Notes under the pieces: model-generated
The model's database searches: none
Seen by the model: the letters and a program-made list of their open reading frames with translations, nothing else
What the model was told of the DNA's origin: nothing
Assembly (NCBI GenBank): GCA_045654205.1
Contig: JAZOMZ010000026.1
Location: 106,233 to 170,232, forward strand
Length of the DNA stretch: 64,000 nt
Direction of reading: 5' to 3'
Origin: Enterocola sp045654205
Lineage (GTDB): Bacteria > Bacteroidota > Bacteroidia > Bacteroidales > Paludibacteraceae
Shown: piece by piece, positions 40,997 through 50,145 of the stretch
Layout of the letters: the number at the start of each line of letters is the position of its first letter
How positions within the stretch are numbered: the stretch's first letter is position 1
Translations under genes and position numbers: made by a program

Positions 40997-41769
40997 AGGT
41001 CATTTATACATTTGTATATACTTATAACTTCTTTTGCTTCTTTTGTGTCGTGAACTCTTAATATGTTGGCTCCTTTGTCTAAAAGAAAACTATTAAGGGC
41101 TGTGGTGCCGTTTAGGGCTGTGTTTGCGTTTGTTTTGGTGGCAAACTGAACCATAGATTTTCTAGATATTCCTACCAAAACAGGAATGTTGAAACATTTA
41201 AGACAGTCTAGGTTTCTGGCTATTTCATAGTTTTGCTCCATTGTTTTGTTGAAACCAAATCCTGGGTCTAGAATAACATCGGCTACGCCCAATGAGTATA
41301 ATTTCTCTAGTTTTTTAGAGAAAAACAGCATCATATCGTGAGAAAATCCACCTTCTGGATATGTAAGAACATATGGAACATTGTATTTTGCTACAGTTTC
41401 AAACATATTGGCCATGCCGCCAGATACATCATTTATAATGTCAGTTTTCCCTGTTTCAAGTGCCCATTGGGCAATAGTCGGTCTAAATGTATCTACAGAG
41501 ATTATTGCTCTAGGATATTCTTTTTTTAATAATTCCAATCCTTCTTTTAAATCTCTTTTCTCTTGTGTTTTATCTATGGCTTTTGAACCAGGTCTAGTGG
41601 AACATGCACCTATATCTATTATATCTGCATATTTTAGTGCTTCTAAATTTCTTCTGCTCTTTTCATAAAAAGAGTCTGTGGTAAAATTAACTATCCCCAT
41701 AATTTTAGGAGTAGAGAAGTCTAATAATTTTCCTTTAATGCAAATAGTCAAGTTCTTTTCTTGTGGCAT
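40993..41769 (-). CDS. folP: Dihydropteroate synthase
   Basis: 258 residues. TIM-barrel enzyme joining p-aminobenzoate to the pterin pyrophosphate in folate synthesis; the target of sulfonamides. Visible motifs: PKIMGIVNFTTDSFYEKSR (usually GIVNVTPDSF), ADIIDIGACSTRPGS, IISVDTFRP, DIINDVSGG, VILDPGFGFNKT and VGISRKSM. The Asn of the pterin site and the Lys/Arg of the C-terminal site are present. The -7 box TATTTTTG lies on the minus strand at 41793-41786. Confidence 0.95.
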   Translation of the reverse strand: MPQEKNLTICIKGKLLDFSTPKIMGIVNFTTDSFYEKSRRNLEALKYADIIDIGACSTRPGSKAIDKTQEKRDLKEGLELLKKEYPRAIISVDTFRPTIAQWALETGKTDIINDVSGGMANMFETVAKYNVPYVLTYPEGGFSHDMMLFFSKKLEKLYSLGVADVILDPGFGFNKTMEQNYEIARNLDCLKCFNIPVLVGISRKSMVQFATKTNANTALNGTTALNSFLLDKGANILRVHDTKEAKEVISIYKCINDL

Positions 41770-41869
41770 TTCCTTAGTTTTTTTGCAAAAATAAAAAAAA
41801 TATAGACCACTTTTTGAAAAAAAATGATTTTTTTTTGGTTTTCATACAATATCTATGCAAAAAATCTGT

Positions 41870-41877
41870 TATCTTTG
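41870..41877 (+). promoter_or_regulatory. -7 box of gldJ
   Basis: TATCTTTG followed by TGGGCG, 39 bases ahead of the ATG. Confidence 0.65.
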
Positions 41878-41916
41878 TGGGCGACAAAAATGTAACCTCA
41901 GAATTTAACATATACT

Positions 41917-43449
41917 ATGAAGATAAAAAACTTATTATTTACTGTTTTAGCTGGTCTAGTTTCACTAGCAGTAACCTCTTGTAACAAGAGTACTTCTAAT
42001 ACTACAGGTTGGAATTATAATGACGCAGAACATGGCGGTTTCCAAGTAGTGGACAATTATGAACAAGATACCCCTCCAGGAACTGTATTAGTTGAAGGTG
42101 GTACTTTTACTATGGGTAGAGTTAATGAAGATACTTATAGTGAATGGAATAACTATCCACGTCGTGTGACAGTAAATACATTCTACATGGACCAATATGA
42201 GATTTCAAACCGTGACTATAGAGAGTATACTTATTGGATGGGCTTTATGTACGGAAAAGAAATTGCTGACAAATGCCGTCCAGACTCAACAGTATGGCGT
42301 GAAGAATTGGCATATAATGAACCATATCTAAATTACTACTTTACACACGTTGCATACGATATGTATCCAGTAGTAGGTGTTTCTTGGGAACAAGCTACTG
42401 ACTATTGCGTATGGCGTTCTGACCGTGTAAACGAACTTAGACTTAAAAACGCAGGTGTTATCGACTTCCCAGATTTTGAGGCTATCTATCGTGACTCTGC
42501 TCGTTTTGAAAACGACTCTATCGCAACAGCAAAAGTTTACAATACAGGTAAATACCTAAAAACAGAAGAATACGATCCAGCTGCTGAAAATTCAACTCAA
42601 AGAAATGCATTCGGCGATGCTCGTAAAACTAATATGTCTGATGGTATCCTTCTTCCAAACTATCGTCTTCCTACCGAAGCTGAATGGGAATTTGCTGCTT
42701 ATGGTATCACATCAGACGAAGGTATGGAAAACTATGACGAACGTCGTATCTACCCTTGGGATGGTTCTCAAACACGTAACCCTTCTCGTCAAGCTCGTGG
42801 TAAAATCATGGCAAACTTCTCTCGTGGTAGAGGTGATATGATGGGTGTGTCTGGTGACTTAAATGATAAAGCTAATATCACAGCTCCTGTAAACTCATTC
42901 TGGCCAAATGATTTTGGTTTGTATAATATGGCTGGTAACGTAAACGAATGGACAATGGACGTTTATCGTCAAGCTAGTAGCGATGAATATTCTGAATACA
43001 ACCCATTCCGTGGTAACGTATATGTAGCACCAGTTCAAGACTCTTTAGGCGTATATCAATTAGATAGTCTAGGTCGTCTAGCTTATGACGTTCCAGTTTC
43101 AAAAGACAGTTTAGCTGCTTATAATAAACTGGACGTGCGTAACTACAAAGATGGTGACGCTCAATCTCAAGTAGATCAAAATAAATGGAAAGAAGTTTTA
43201 GATCCAGATGCTGCTACACGTCGTCTATATGACCCAGATGCTTCAAATGAAGGTGACCCAGAAAAATATCTAGCTACTCAAATTTCAAATACCACTCGTG
43301 TTTATAAAGGCGGTAGCTGGAAAGACCGTTCATACTGGTTGAACCCTGCAACTCGTCGTTACAAAGAACAAGCAGAAAGTAGCAACGATATAGGTTTCCG
43401 TTGTGCAATGGACCGCGTTGGTTCAGACAAGGGTAACAACAATAAATAA
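41917..43449 (+). CDS. gldJ: GldJ-type T9SS / gliding-motility lipoprotein
   Basis: 510 residues. Signal peptide with lipobox VTSC (Cys22), then the GldJ-typical NTTGWNYNDAEHGGFQVV and a formylglycine-generating-enzyme-like (SUMF1) domain: VLVEGGTFTMGRVNEDTY, NTFYMDQYEISNRDYREY, PVVGVSWEQATDYCVWRS, YRLPTEAEWEFAAYG, NMAGNVNEWTMDVYRQ, and RVYKGGSWKDRSYWLNPATR with IGFRCAM at the end. GldJ is an outer-membrane lipoprotein needed for type IX secretion in gliding species, where it stabilises GldK/PorK. GldK is the main alternative, but the N-terminal spacer fits GldJ better. Its presence agrees with the two T9SS sorting domains encoded in this window. It is transcribed alone and ends at a strong terminator. 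Confidence 0.85.
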   Translation: MKIKNLLFTVLAGLVSLAVTSCNKSTSNTTGWNYNDAEHGGFQVVDNYEQDTPPGTVLVEGGTFTMGRVNEDTYSEWNNYPRRVTVNTFYMDQYEISNRDYREYTYWMGFMYGKEIADKCRPDSTVWREELAYNEPYLNYYFTHVAYDMYPVVGVSWEQATDYCVWRSDRVNELRLKNAGVIDFPDFEAIYRDSARFENDSIATAKVYNTGKYLKTEEYDPAAENSTQRNAFGDARKTNMSDGILLPNYRLPTEAEWEFAAYGITSDEGMENYDERRIYPWDGSQTRNPSRQARGKIMANFSRGRGDMMGVSGDLNDKANITAPVNSFWPNDFGLYNMAGNVNEWTMDVYRQASSDEYSEYNPFRGNVYVAPVQDSLGVYQLDSLGRLAYDVPVSKDSLAAYNKLDVRNYKDGDAQSQVDQNKWKEVLDPDAATRRLYDPDASNEGDPEKYLATQISNTTRVYKGGSWKDRSYWLNPATRRYKEQAESSNDIGFRCAMDRVGSDKGNNNK

Positions 43450-43471
43450 GATTTAAATTATCCAATAGATA

Positions 43472-43505
43472 AAAGAAGCTGGCTAAAAAGTCAGCTTCTT
43501 TATTG
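43472..43505 (+). terminator. Terminator after gldJ
   Basis: AAAGAAGCTGGCT and AGTCAGCTTCTTT form a 13-base stem with a G-T pair, followed by TATTGT. Confidence 0.8.
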
Positions 43506-43537
43506 TAAATTACTAGTTAAACTCTTTAATTCTTTAA

Positions 43538-44725
43538 ATGAGAATACTTCATATACCAACAAAATCTGATGTGGTGTATTGTGGCGTAATAGCCAATACA
43601 GGTACTAGAGATGAACTTCAGAATGAGCATGGGATGGCTCATCTTCTGGAGCATTTGTTTTTTAAGGGAACAAAAAAGAGGTCTCAGTACCAGGTGATGA
43701 ATTGTCTTGAGACTGTTGGTGGGGAATTAAATGCATATACCACCAAAGAGGAGACGGTGGTGTATTCGATTGCTCTAAAAAGGGATTTTTCAAGAGCAGT
43801 GGATCTGATTATGGATATAATCTTTAATTCCACAATAAATGAAGATGAACTGCAAAAAGAAAAAGAGGTAGTAAAAGACGAAATAGATTCGTATCTAGAT
43901 GCTCCAGCTGAGTCTATTATTGATGATTTAGAAGAAGTATTGTTTGATAGAACATCACTAGGTAGAAATATATTGGGAACAAAAGATTCGTTAGATTTAA
44001 TAACATCAGATAAACTTATTGATTTTTATAAAAGATGTTATACCACTGATGAATTACTATTCTTTTCTATGGGAGATTTTACAGTTTCTTATGTAGAAAA
44101 ATTGGTTGGTAAATATATTTCGCACATTCTTCCTAGCACAAGAGAGTTCGCAAGAGTATCTCCAGCGGAATATATTCCTAAAAAAATGGAAATCATACGC
44201 AATACAGCGCAGGCACATTGCGTTATAGGAGGTAGAGCCCCTTCTATTTCAGAAGATGAGAAGTATGCTTTCTTCTTGCTTAATAATATATTAGGTGGCC
44301 CTAATATGACAAGTAAGTTGAATATGTCGCTTAGAGAGAAAAATGCTTTGGTGTATCAAGTAGATTCTCAATATCAGACATATTCAGATACAGGATTATG
44401 GTATGTATATCTTGGCACAGACCACGAAGACTTGCCAAAGGCAAAACGTTTGGTGTACAAAGAGATGAATAAACTTATAGATAGTGAAATATCTCAGAGT
44501 TTATTAAATAGAAGCAAACGTCAAATCATAGGTCAATTAATATTGAGTCAAGAAAATAGAGAAAATACTATTCTTTCTTCTGCAAAACAGTTTATGGCAT
44601 TTAACAAGGTGTCTGATATAGAAGAGGTGAAAGAAAAATATATGGCTGTTACTGCAAAAGAAGTGTTAGAAATGGCTCAAAAATATTTTGTAAAAGAAAA
44701 TTTAAGTGAGATAATATATTTATAA
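43538..44725 (+). CDS. M16 family zinc peptidase
   Basis: 395 residues, a single-chain M16B-type peptidase without signal peptide. The inverted zinc motif HLLEH (GMAHLLEHLFFKGT, about 31-44) is intact, with the distal Glu in ELQKEKEVVKDEID about 75 residues later. The second, inactive-type half contains LNNILGGPNMTSKLNMSLRE and ENRENTILSSAKQFM. Such enzymes cut peptides in a closed chamber; in bacteria the substrates are mostly unknown. It overlaps the O-methyltransferase gene by one base and starts the unit that continues to the beta-barrel gene. Confidence 0.92.
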   Translation: MRILHIPTKSDVVYCGVIANTGTRDELQNEHGMAHLLEHLFFKGTKKRSQYQVMNCLETVGGELNAYTTKEETVVYSIALKRDFSRAVDLIMDIIFNSTINEDELQKEKEVVKDEIDSYLDAPAESIIDDLEEVLFDRTSLGRNILGTKDSLDLITSDKLIDFYKRCYTTDELLFFSMGDFTVSYVEKLVGKYISHILPSTREFARVSPAEYIPKKMEIIRNTAQAHCVIGGRAPSISEDEKYAFFLLNNILGGPNMTSKLNMSLREKNALVYQVDSQYQTYSDTGLWYVYLGTDHEDLPKAKRLVYKEMNKLIDSEISQSLLNRSKRQIIGQLILSQENRENTILSSAKQFMAFNKVSDIEEVKEKYMAVTAKEVLEMAQKYFVKENLSEIIYL

Positions 44726-45357
44726 TGAAAGAATTAGAAAATTATATAATAGAACATTCAGAGCCAGAGTCAGAGCTTTTGCAAAAGTTGACTCACGAGG
44801 CAAATGTGAAACTTCTACATCCTCATATGCTTTCTGGTCATATTCAAGGCAGACTGCTTAGTATGCTTGTGGCAATGATTAAACCAAAAAGAATTCTAGA
44901 ATTAGGCACATACGTGGGCTATTCTGCAATTTGTTTGGCAGAAAATCTTCCAGAAGACGGCAAACTTATCACTATTGACATAGATGATGAGATAGAAGAT
45001 ATGGCTCGCGAATATATCAATGCTTCGCCAAGTGCTTCAAAGATAGAATTTATAGTGGCAGATGCACTTAAATGGCTAGGAGAATGCAACGAAACATTTG
45101 ACCTTATATTTATAGATGCAAATAAGAGACATTATATAGAATATTACAATGCAGTATTTGATAAACTTACTCCAGGTGGGTTTATATTGGCAGATAATAC
45201 ACTTTGGGGCGGGAAAGTGGTAGAAAAGGTGGCCAACAACGATTATCAAACCAAGGGACTACTTGCTTTTAACGATTATTTGAATACTCAGCAAGATAAG
45301 ATTTCTTATTTTATATTACCTTTGCGTGACGGACTTACATTTATTCAGAAAAAATGA
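44725..45357 (+). CDS. Class I O-methyltransferase (methyltransferase family 3)
   Basis: 210 residues. SAM-binding Rossmann fold of the catechol/caffeoyl-CoA O-methyltransferase group: LELGTYVGYSAICLAENLP (motif I, about 52-70), LITIDIDDEIEDMA, FDLIFIDANKRHYIEYY (motif with metal Asp), and GGFILADNTLWGGKV. A metal-dependent methyl transfer to a small aromatic or sugar-like hydroxyl is likely; the substrate is unknown. It overlaps both neighbours (one base and four bases). Confidence 0.92.
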   Translation: MKELENYIIEHSEPESELLQKLTHEANVKLLHPHMLSGHIQGRLLSMLVAMIKPKRILELGTYVGYSAICLAENLPEDGKLITIDIDDEIEDMAREYINASPSASKIEFIVADALKWLGECNETFDLIFIDANKRHYIEYYNAVFDKLTPGGFILADNTLWGGKVVEKVANNDYQTKGLLAFNDYLNTQQDKISYFILPLRDGLTFIQKK

Positions 45358-48300
45358 AAAAGATATTATCATTAATTTTATTTTGTTTAATAGTAAATAA
45401 TATTTTTGCTACAGATTCTCCATTCCATAATAAAGAATCAAAACTTATGGAACATGCAAAAGAATTTTTCCATGACAAGAATTATTCTGCAGCATATAGA
45501 TACACAGAAGAATTATTAGCCGAAGGCATAGAGAATGACGAAGAAAAACGTGAAGCAGAGTCTATTTCTGCTCTTTCTTCTTATTATTTAAGAAATGCTG
45601 AGGCAATAAATAAATTGAAAGCGTATGTGGAGGAATATCCATACGCCTCTGAACTTGACAAATTTAATCTTTATATTGGCATTCTTGAGATAGAAGCAGG
45701 CAAAGAAAAAGATGCTTTGAAGAGATTGGAACAAGTGAGAAAAGAAAACTTATCTGATGAAGATATAGATGCACTTTTCTTCTATCGTGGCTATGCTTAT
45801 GTGGATAGAAAAAAATATGAAGAAGCATCTTATGAGTTTGGAAACTTGTTGAAACGTAATTCTGAAAAATATAAAGTTCCAGCACATTATTATTATGGTT
45901 ATTGCCAATATAGACTAGAGAATTATTCTGTTGCTCTAGAAAATATTTTGGTAGCAGAAAATGACCCAAAATTCAAGGATGAGACTCCACTTTTGTTGTG
46001 TAGATTGTATTTCTTGCTTGATAATTGCGAGAAAAGTACTCAGTATGCAGAGAAAATTATTGCCTCTTCTCAAGTGAACAAGGAAAATGCAGAGGTGTAT
46101 AAAATGCTGGCTGTGTGCAAGTTTAACAACAAAGAATATGCAAAAACTATAGAACTTCTAGAAAAATATCAGAAGTTGAGCAAAAAGATGACCCGCGAAG
46201 ACTGGTATGTTTTGGGTATGTCTTATTATAATACTGAAAAATATGACAAGGCTGTAAAAACACTTGCAAAATCTACAAGTGAAAAGGATAAACTAGGCCA
46301 AAATAGTTATTTCCACACTGCAATGTCTTATTTGAAACTTGCAGATAAGAAAAATGCTCGTATGTCTTTTGACAAGGCTTCTCGTCTAGATTTTGATAAA
46401 CAAATACAAGAAGATGCACTTTATAATTATGCACTTTTGACTTACGAACTTTCATATTCTGCATTTAATGAATATGTTCAGGCCTTTGAGCGTTTCTTGA
46501 AGGAATTCCCAGATTCAAAACACAAAGAAAAGGTGCATGAATACTTGATTTCTTCTTATTTAACTACAACAAACTATTCTCAAGCGTATGCTTCTATCAA
46601 GAATTTGAATTCAAATGACCGTGTGGTAAAAGAAGCAGAACAGAGAGTGCTTTTTGGTATGGCAACAGATGCAATTGCAAACAGGAAATACTCTGATGCT
46701 ATGGCAAATCTTAAAACTTTGATAAGTGAGAAGTCATACAATCAAGATATTACAGCTCGTGCACATTTCTGGTATGGAGAATGCTTATATCGTAGCAAAA
46801 AATATGATCAAGCCAAAGAGCAATTTGATTTATATCTTAAAAAGACAATTTCTATAGACCAAGATGAATATCGTTTTGCTCAATACAATATTGCGTATAT
46901 TTTCTGGAACAAACAGGAATATCAAAATTCTGCTTATTGGTTTAGAAAATATGAAAAGATAGAAAAAGTTAATCCAGTAATGAGACTTGATGCATTGAAC
47001 AGAATAGGTGACTGTTATTTCTTACAAAGAAGTTTTGATCAAGCATTAAGTTCTTATAATCAATCTATTGAGATAGGTGGCACATATGCTGGAGTTGATT
47101 ATGCTTTGTATCAAAAAGCGTTTGTGTTGGGTCTTCAAAAGAAATATAACGACAAGATTGCCACTTTAAAAGACTTGCAAACTCGTTTCCCAAAATCTGA
47201 TTGGAATGACGATGCAATGTTTGAAATAGGTAAGGCTTATATTGCTCTAGACAAGAATGATGAGGCTATCTCTACCTTTGGTGACATCGCAAGCAAATTC
47301 CCTGCATCAAATCCAGTGGTGAGAAAAGCACAATTGCAAATAGCTATGCTTCAATACAACTCTGGAAAAGTGGCAGATGCCACTGCAACTTATAAAAAAG
47401 TGGCTGTAAGTTATCCAAATACAGAGGAAGCCGCAACAGCTCTTTCTGCTCTAGAAAGTATAATGGTGGATAGTAATAAGGTGGATGAATTTAACCAGTT
47501 GGCTCAACAATTGGGCAAATCTTCTACTACAAAAGAAGACTCGCTTCAGTACAAAGCTGCAGAGAAAATTTACTTTAAAAACAACTATGCCGATGCTAGT
47601 ACTGCTCTAGAAAAATACCTTAATATGTATCCTCAAGGAAAATACAATGCCTTGGCACAATATTATTTAGCAAATAGTTATTATCAACAAAAGAAATATA
47701 CTGAATCGTTAGGTATTTATGCAAAATTGTTAGAAAGTTCTGAAAATCCTAATGTTGAATTCTCTCTTCAACGTGCTTCTGCAATGGCATTTAGCATGGG
47801 TAAATATAAGGATGCACTAAATTATTACACAAAATTGGACCAAATAGGTAGTGTGGAAAATAAACAAACTGCTAAATTGGGCATCATGCGTTGTGCTTAC
47901 AACTTAAAAGACTATAATAAAACTATTGAGGTGGCTTCTGATATTATAGGTGCATATTCAGATGAAGAAATTATTACCGAAGCTAGATATAATAGATTTA
48001 AATCTTATCAAGCGCTAGCGGTCACTGAGCGTGTCGACGGATTGATGACCGGAGGGAATAACGTGCCCGCATCTGCGATAGAAGATTTAGTCGCACTTGC
48101 AGCAGATACACGTAATATTTACGGTGCAGAAGCAAAATATGAATTAGCAAATTATTATTATTCAAAGAATCAATTGGATAAGGCAGAGGCAGAAGTGTTC
48201 TCATATATTGAGAAAGGCACTCCTCACCAACATTATTTGGCAAAATCATTTATTTTGCTAGCAGATGTTTATATCCAAAAAGAAAGATATTTTGAAGCGA

Positions 48301-48422
48301 AACAATATTTATTGAGCCTAAAAGATAATTATGTGGCAGATGATAAAGAGATTTCTGAAGCCATAGCATCTAGATTGGAATTAATTAATACAAAAGAGTC
48401 TGAAACAATTTCTAACCAATAA
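45354..48422 (+). CDS. Large TPR-repeat envelope protein
   Basis: 1022 residues: signal peptide (KKILSLILFCLIVNNIFA) followed by tetratricopeptide-like helical repeats over almost the full length, e.g. ALFFYRGYAYVDRKKYEEAS, WYVLGMSYYNTEKYDKAVKT, MFEIGKAYIALDKNDEAIST and LAQYYLANSYYQQKKYTESL. It is probably periplasmic, serving as a protein-protein scaffold; a role with the beta-barrel encoded four bases later is likely from coupling. Some T9SS components (PorW/SprE) are TPR proteins, but no lipobox is present and I do not equate them. A GC-rich patch at 48010-48075 encodes about 20 residues (VTERVDGLMTGGNNVPASA) that interrupt an otherwise regular repeat and match a REP-like element. Confidence 0.85.
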   Translation: MKKILSLILFCLIVNNIFATDSPFHNKESKLMEHAKEFFHDKNYSAAYRYTEELLAEGIENDEEKREAESISALSSYYLRNAEAINKLKAYVEEYPYASELDKFNLYIGILEIEAGKEKDALKRLEQVRKENLSDEDIDALFFYRGYAYVDRKKYEEASYEFGNLLKRNSEKYKVPAHYYYGYCQYRLENYSVALENILVAENDPKFKDETPLLLCRLYFLLDNCEKSTQYAEKIIASSQVNKENAEVYKMLAVCKFNNKEYAKTIELLEKYQKLSKKMTREDWYVLGMSYYNTEKYDKAVKTLAKSTSEKDKLGQNSYFHTAMSYLKLADKKNARMSFDKASRLDFDKQIQEDALYNYALLTYELSYSAFNEYVQAFERFLKEFPDSKHKEKVHEYLISSYLTTTNYSQAYASIKNLNSNDRVVKEAEQRVLFGMATDAIANRKYSDAMANLKTLISEKSYNQDITARAHFWYGECLYRSKKYDQAKEQFDLYLKKTISIDQDEYRFAQYNIAYIFWNKQEYQNSAYWFRKYEKIEKVNPVMRLDALNRIGDCYFLQRSFDQALSSYNQSIEIGGTYAGVDYALYQKAFVLGLQKKYNDKIATLKDLQTRFPKSDWNDDAMFEIGKAYIALDKNDEAISTFGDIASKFPASNPVVRKAQLQIAMLQYNSGKVADATATYKKVAVSYPNTEEAATALSALESIMVDSNKVDEFNQLAQQLGKSSTTKEDSLQYKAAEKIYFKNNYADASTALEKYLNMYPQGKYNALAQYYLANSYYQQKKYTESLGIYAKLLESSENPNVEFSLQRASAMAFSMGKYKDALNYYTKLDQIGSVENKQTAKLGIMRCAYNLKDYNKTIEVASDIIGAYSDEEIITEARYNRFKSYQALAVTERVDGLMTGGNNVPASAIEDLVALAADTRNIYGAEAKYELANYYYSKNQLDKAEAEVFSYIEKGTPHQHYLAKSFILLADVYIQKERYFEAKQYLLSLKDNYVADDKEISEAIASRLELINTKESETISNQ
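48019..48051. repeat. REP-like palindrome inside the TPR gene
   Basis: CGGTCACTGAGCGTGTCGACGG matches 19 of 22 bases of the intergenic element at 13360-13381. It is bounded by CGGTCA (48019-48024) and TGACCG (48046-48051). The surrounding ~65 bases are strikingly GC-rich and use codons (GCG, GTC, GAC, CCC) rare in the rest of the gene. The reading frame is kept. Confidence 0.7.
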
Positions 48423-48426
48423 TAAA

Positions 48427-50106
48427 ATGAAGAAATTATTAATAATAGCATTAGCTTTGGCTTCTGTTCCTGCCGTTTATTCTCAAGAAGATGTTTCTAG
48501 AGACTTAACAGTGGAGAGAGAATACGACCCAGTGGTGGCAAATGCAAAAAAGATTAGTCCTACTCCACAAAAAGAAGTAATTGAAGTAGAACAACCAGAA
48601 ATTACTTACACCACATGGTCAAAAGTGGAAAAAACAGAGAAAAATGCGTCTGTTCAAGACCCTACAGAGTTTGAGACAGACAAGGCTACATATGACAGAA
48701 AAAAAGGAATGTTCAAAGCAGGCTTGGGCTTTTATTGGCAAACCTTAGGGGAGTTTTACTATCCATTGCTTGAAAAAGAGAAGCATTTATTGGACGTGTC
48801 TGTAAAACACCATTCTGCTTGGGGTAATATTGAATTAGAAGACGGAACCAAACCTCGTGCATTTGACCATTTAACAGATTTAGGTTTAAATTATGAAACT
48901 AGTTTCAAAAAATCTAAGTTGGAAATGGGCGTTTCTTACAAATATAATGGCTACGATTATTATGGTATGAGTAATGTGGCAGATGATTATATGAAAAATG
49001 CAACAGGAAGTAATTCTGATGTAGATGCTAGTATTAAATTTTATTCTACAGACCACAAAAGTAAATTTCATTACCATATTCATGCCGGATATAAATACTT
49101 TGACAGAAACTATGATATTTCTGCACATATGATTAAGGCGGGAGTAGAACTAGCTGGTCATGTTGGTAAAGGGGAATTAGGAGCTGAGGTGGATGCTGAT
49201 ATTGATGTGCTAAATATGCACAAATCTGCATTAGATTCACATCCTCATACCGCAGGAATTATGAAAATTAATCCATTTTATAAACTGCACGGAGAGGAGT
49301 GGGCTGTAAATCTTGGTGGAAATCTTTTTGTTGACTTCAACGAACATGCAAAACGTCCAGTAACTGGTTCTGCAAAAATAGAAGCTCATGTGGGCATTGT
49401 TCCAGATTTGTTTTATCTATATGGTGGCATAGGTGGTGATTATAACCCAAATTACTACTATGAAATTTCAAGAGAAAACCAATATATCACTCCAGATTTG
49501 GAGGTTTCTCCAACTTATACTCCATTTGATGTGAACTTAGGATTAAAAGTACGCATTATGGAAGGCTTAATGTTTAATGTTGGTTTTGATTATAATTTAA
49601 TTTTAGACCAATATTATTATGTTAACCGTGTGGTTATGAATGAATCTTCTGTTTCTGATACACTTGGTTATGCTAACACTTTTGATGTGGTAACAGAAAG
49701 TACTACACACAATGTGAATGTAGAGGCAGGTTTGTACTTTGACTATGTAAAAGGTTTAAATTTGGGTGTGACCGCAGGTTATAGCTATTGGGGTGTGAAA
49801 GAAAATGAGTACGCTTGGCATAAGCCATCTTGGAAGGTTGAGTTTGTTGGTACATATCGTTTCTTGGAAAAATGGGAAGTGGGTGTGTCTTATAAAATGC
49901 TAGCTGATAGAAAAGCATTAGTAGCAGGCGAAGTGGTGAAAATGAATGATATTCACGACGTGGACGTGTGGGCTTCCTACAAAGCATTAGACTGGCTAAC
50001 AGTATTTATTAAAGGTAAAAACCTTGCAAACCAAAAGTCTGATACATATTATGGTTATCGTAATTTTGGTATAAATGGTTTGGCAGGTGTAACAATGTTG
50101 TTTTAA
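48427..50106 (+). CDS. Outer-membrane beta-barrel protein
   Basis: 559 residues: signal peptide (KKLLIIALALASVPAVYSQ), a ~60-residue periplasmic segment with DLTVEREYDPVVANAKKISP, then regularly alternating aromatic strands to the C terminus (KGMFKAGLGFYWQTLGEFYY, KLEMGVSYKYNGYDYYG, KWEVGVSYKMLADRKALV, LAGVTMLF), ending in an aromatic residue as barrels do. No TonB-receptor plug is visible. The strand KGLNLGVTAGYSYWGVKENE and the stretch NLANQKSDTYYGY resemble the last strands of TonB-dependent receptors. It follows the TPR gene by four bases; the two probably act together at the outer membrane. Transport substrate unknown. Confidence 0.82.
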   Translation: MKKLLIIALALASVPAVYSQEDVSRDLTVEREYDPVVANAKKISPTPQKEVIEVEQPEITYTTWSKVEKTEKNASVQDPTEFETDKATYDRKKGMFKAGLGFYWQTLGEFYYPLLEKEKHLLDVSVKHHSAWGNIELEDGTKPRAFDHLTDLGLNYETSFKKSKLEMGVSYKYNGYDYYGMSNVADDYMKNATGSNSDVDASIKFYSTDHKSKFHYHIHAGYKYFDRNYDISAHMIKAGVELAGHVGKGELGAEVDADIDVLNMHKSALDSHPHTAGIMKINPFYKLHGEEWAVNLGGNLFVDFNEHAKRPVTGSAKIEAHVGIVPDLFYLYGGIGGDYNPNYYYEISRENQYITPDLEVSPTYTPFDVNLGLKVRIMEGLMFNVGFDYNLILDQYYYVNRVVMNESSVSDTLGYANTFDVVTESTTHNVNVEAGLYFDYVKGLNLGVTAGYSYWGVKENEYAWHKPSWKVEFVGTYRFLEKWEVGVSYKMLADRKALVAGEVVKMNDIHDVDVWASYKALDWLTVFIKGKNLANQKSDTYYGYRNFGINGLAGVTMLF

Positions 50107-50120
50107 TTAAAAAAAAATAA

Positions 50121-50128
50121 TAACTTTG
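50121..50128 (+). promoter_or_regulatory. -7 box of asnS
   Basis: TAACTTTG followed by CGACTC, 17 bases before the ATG. Confidence 0.65.
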
Positions 50129-50145
50129 CGACTCAATTTATAATT

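Noticed and set aside
45354..48422. TPR protein as PorW/SprE of the T9SS
   Set aside because: No lipobox, different length and no specific motif; TPR content alone is not enough.
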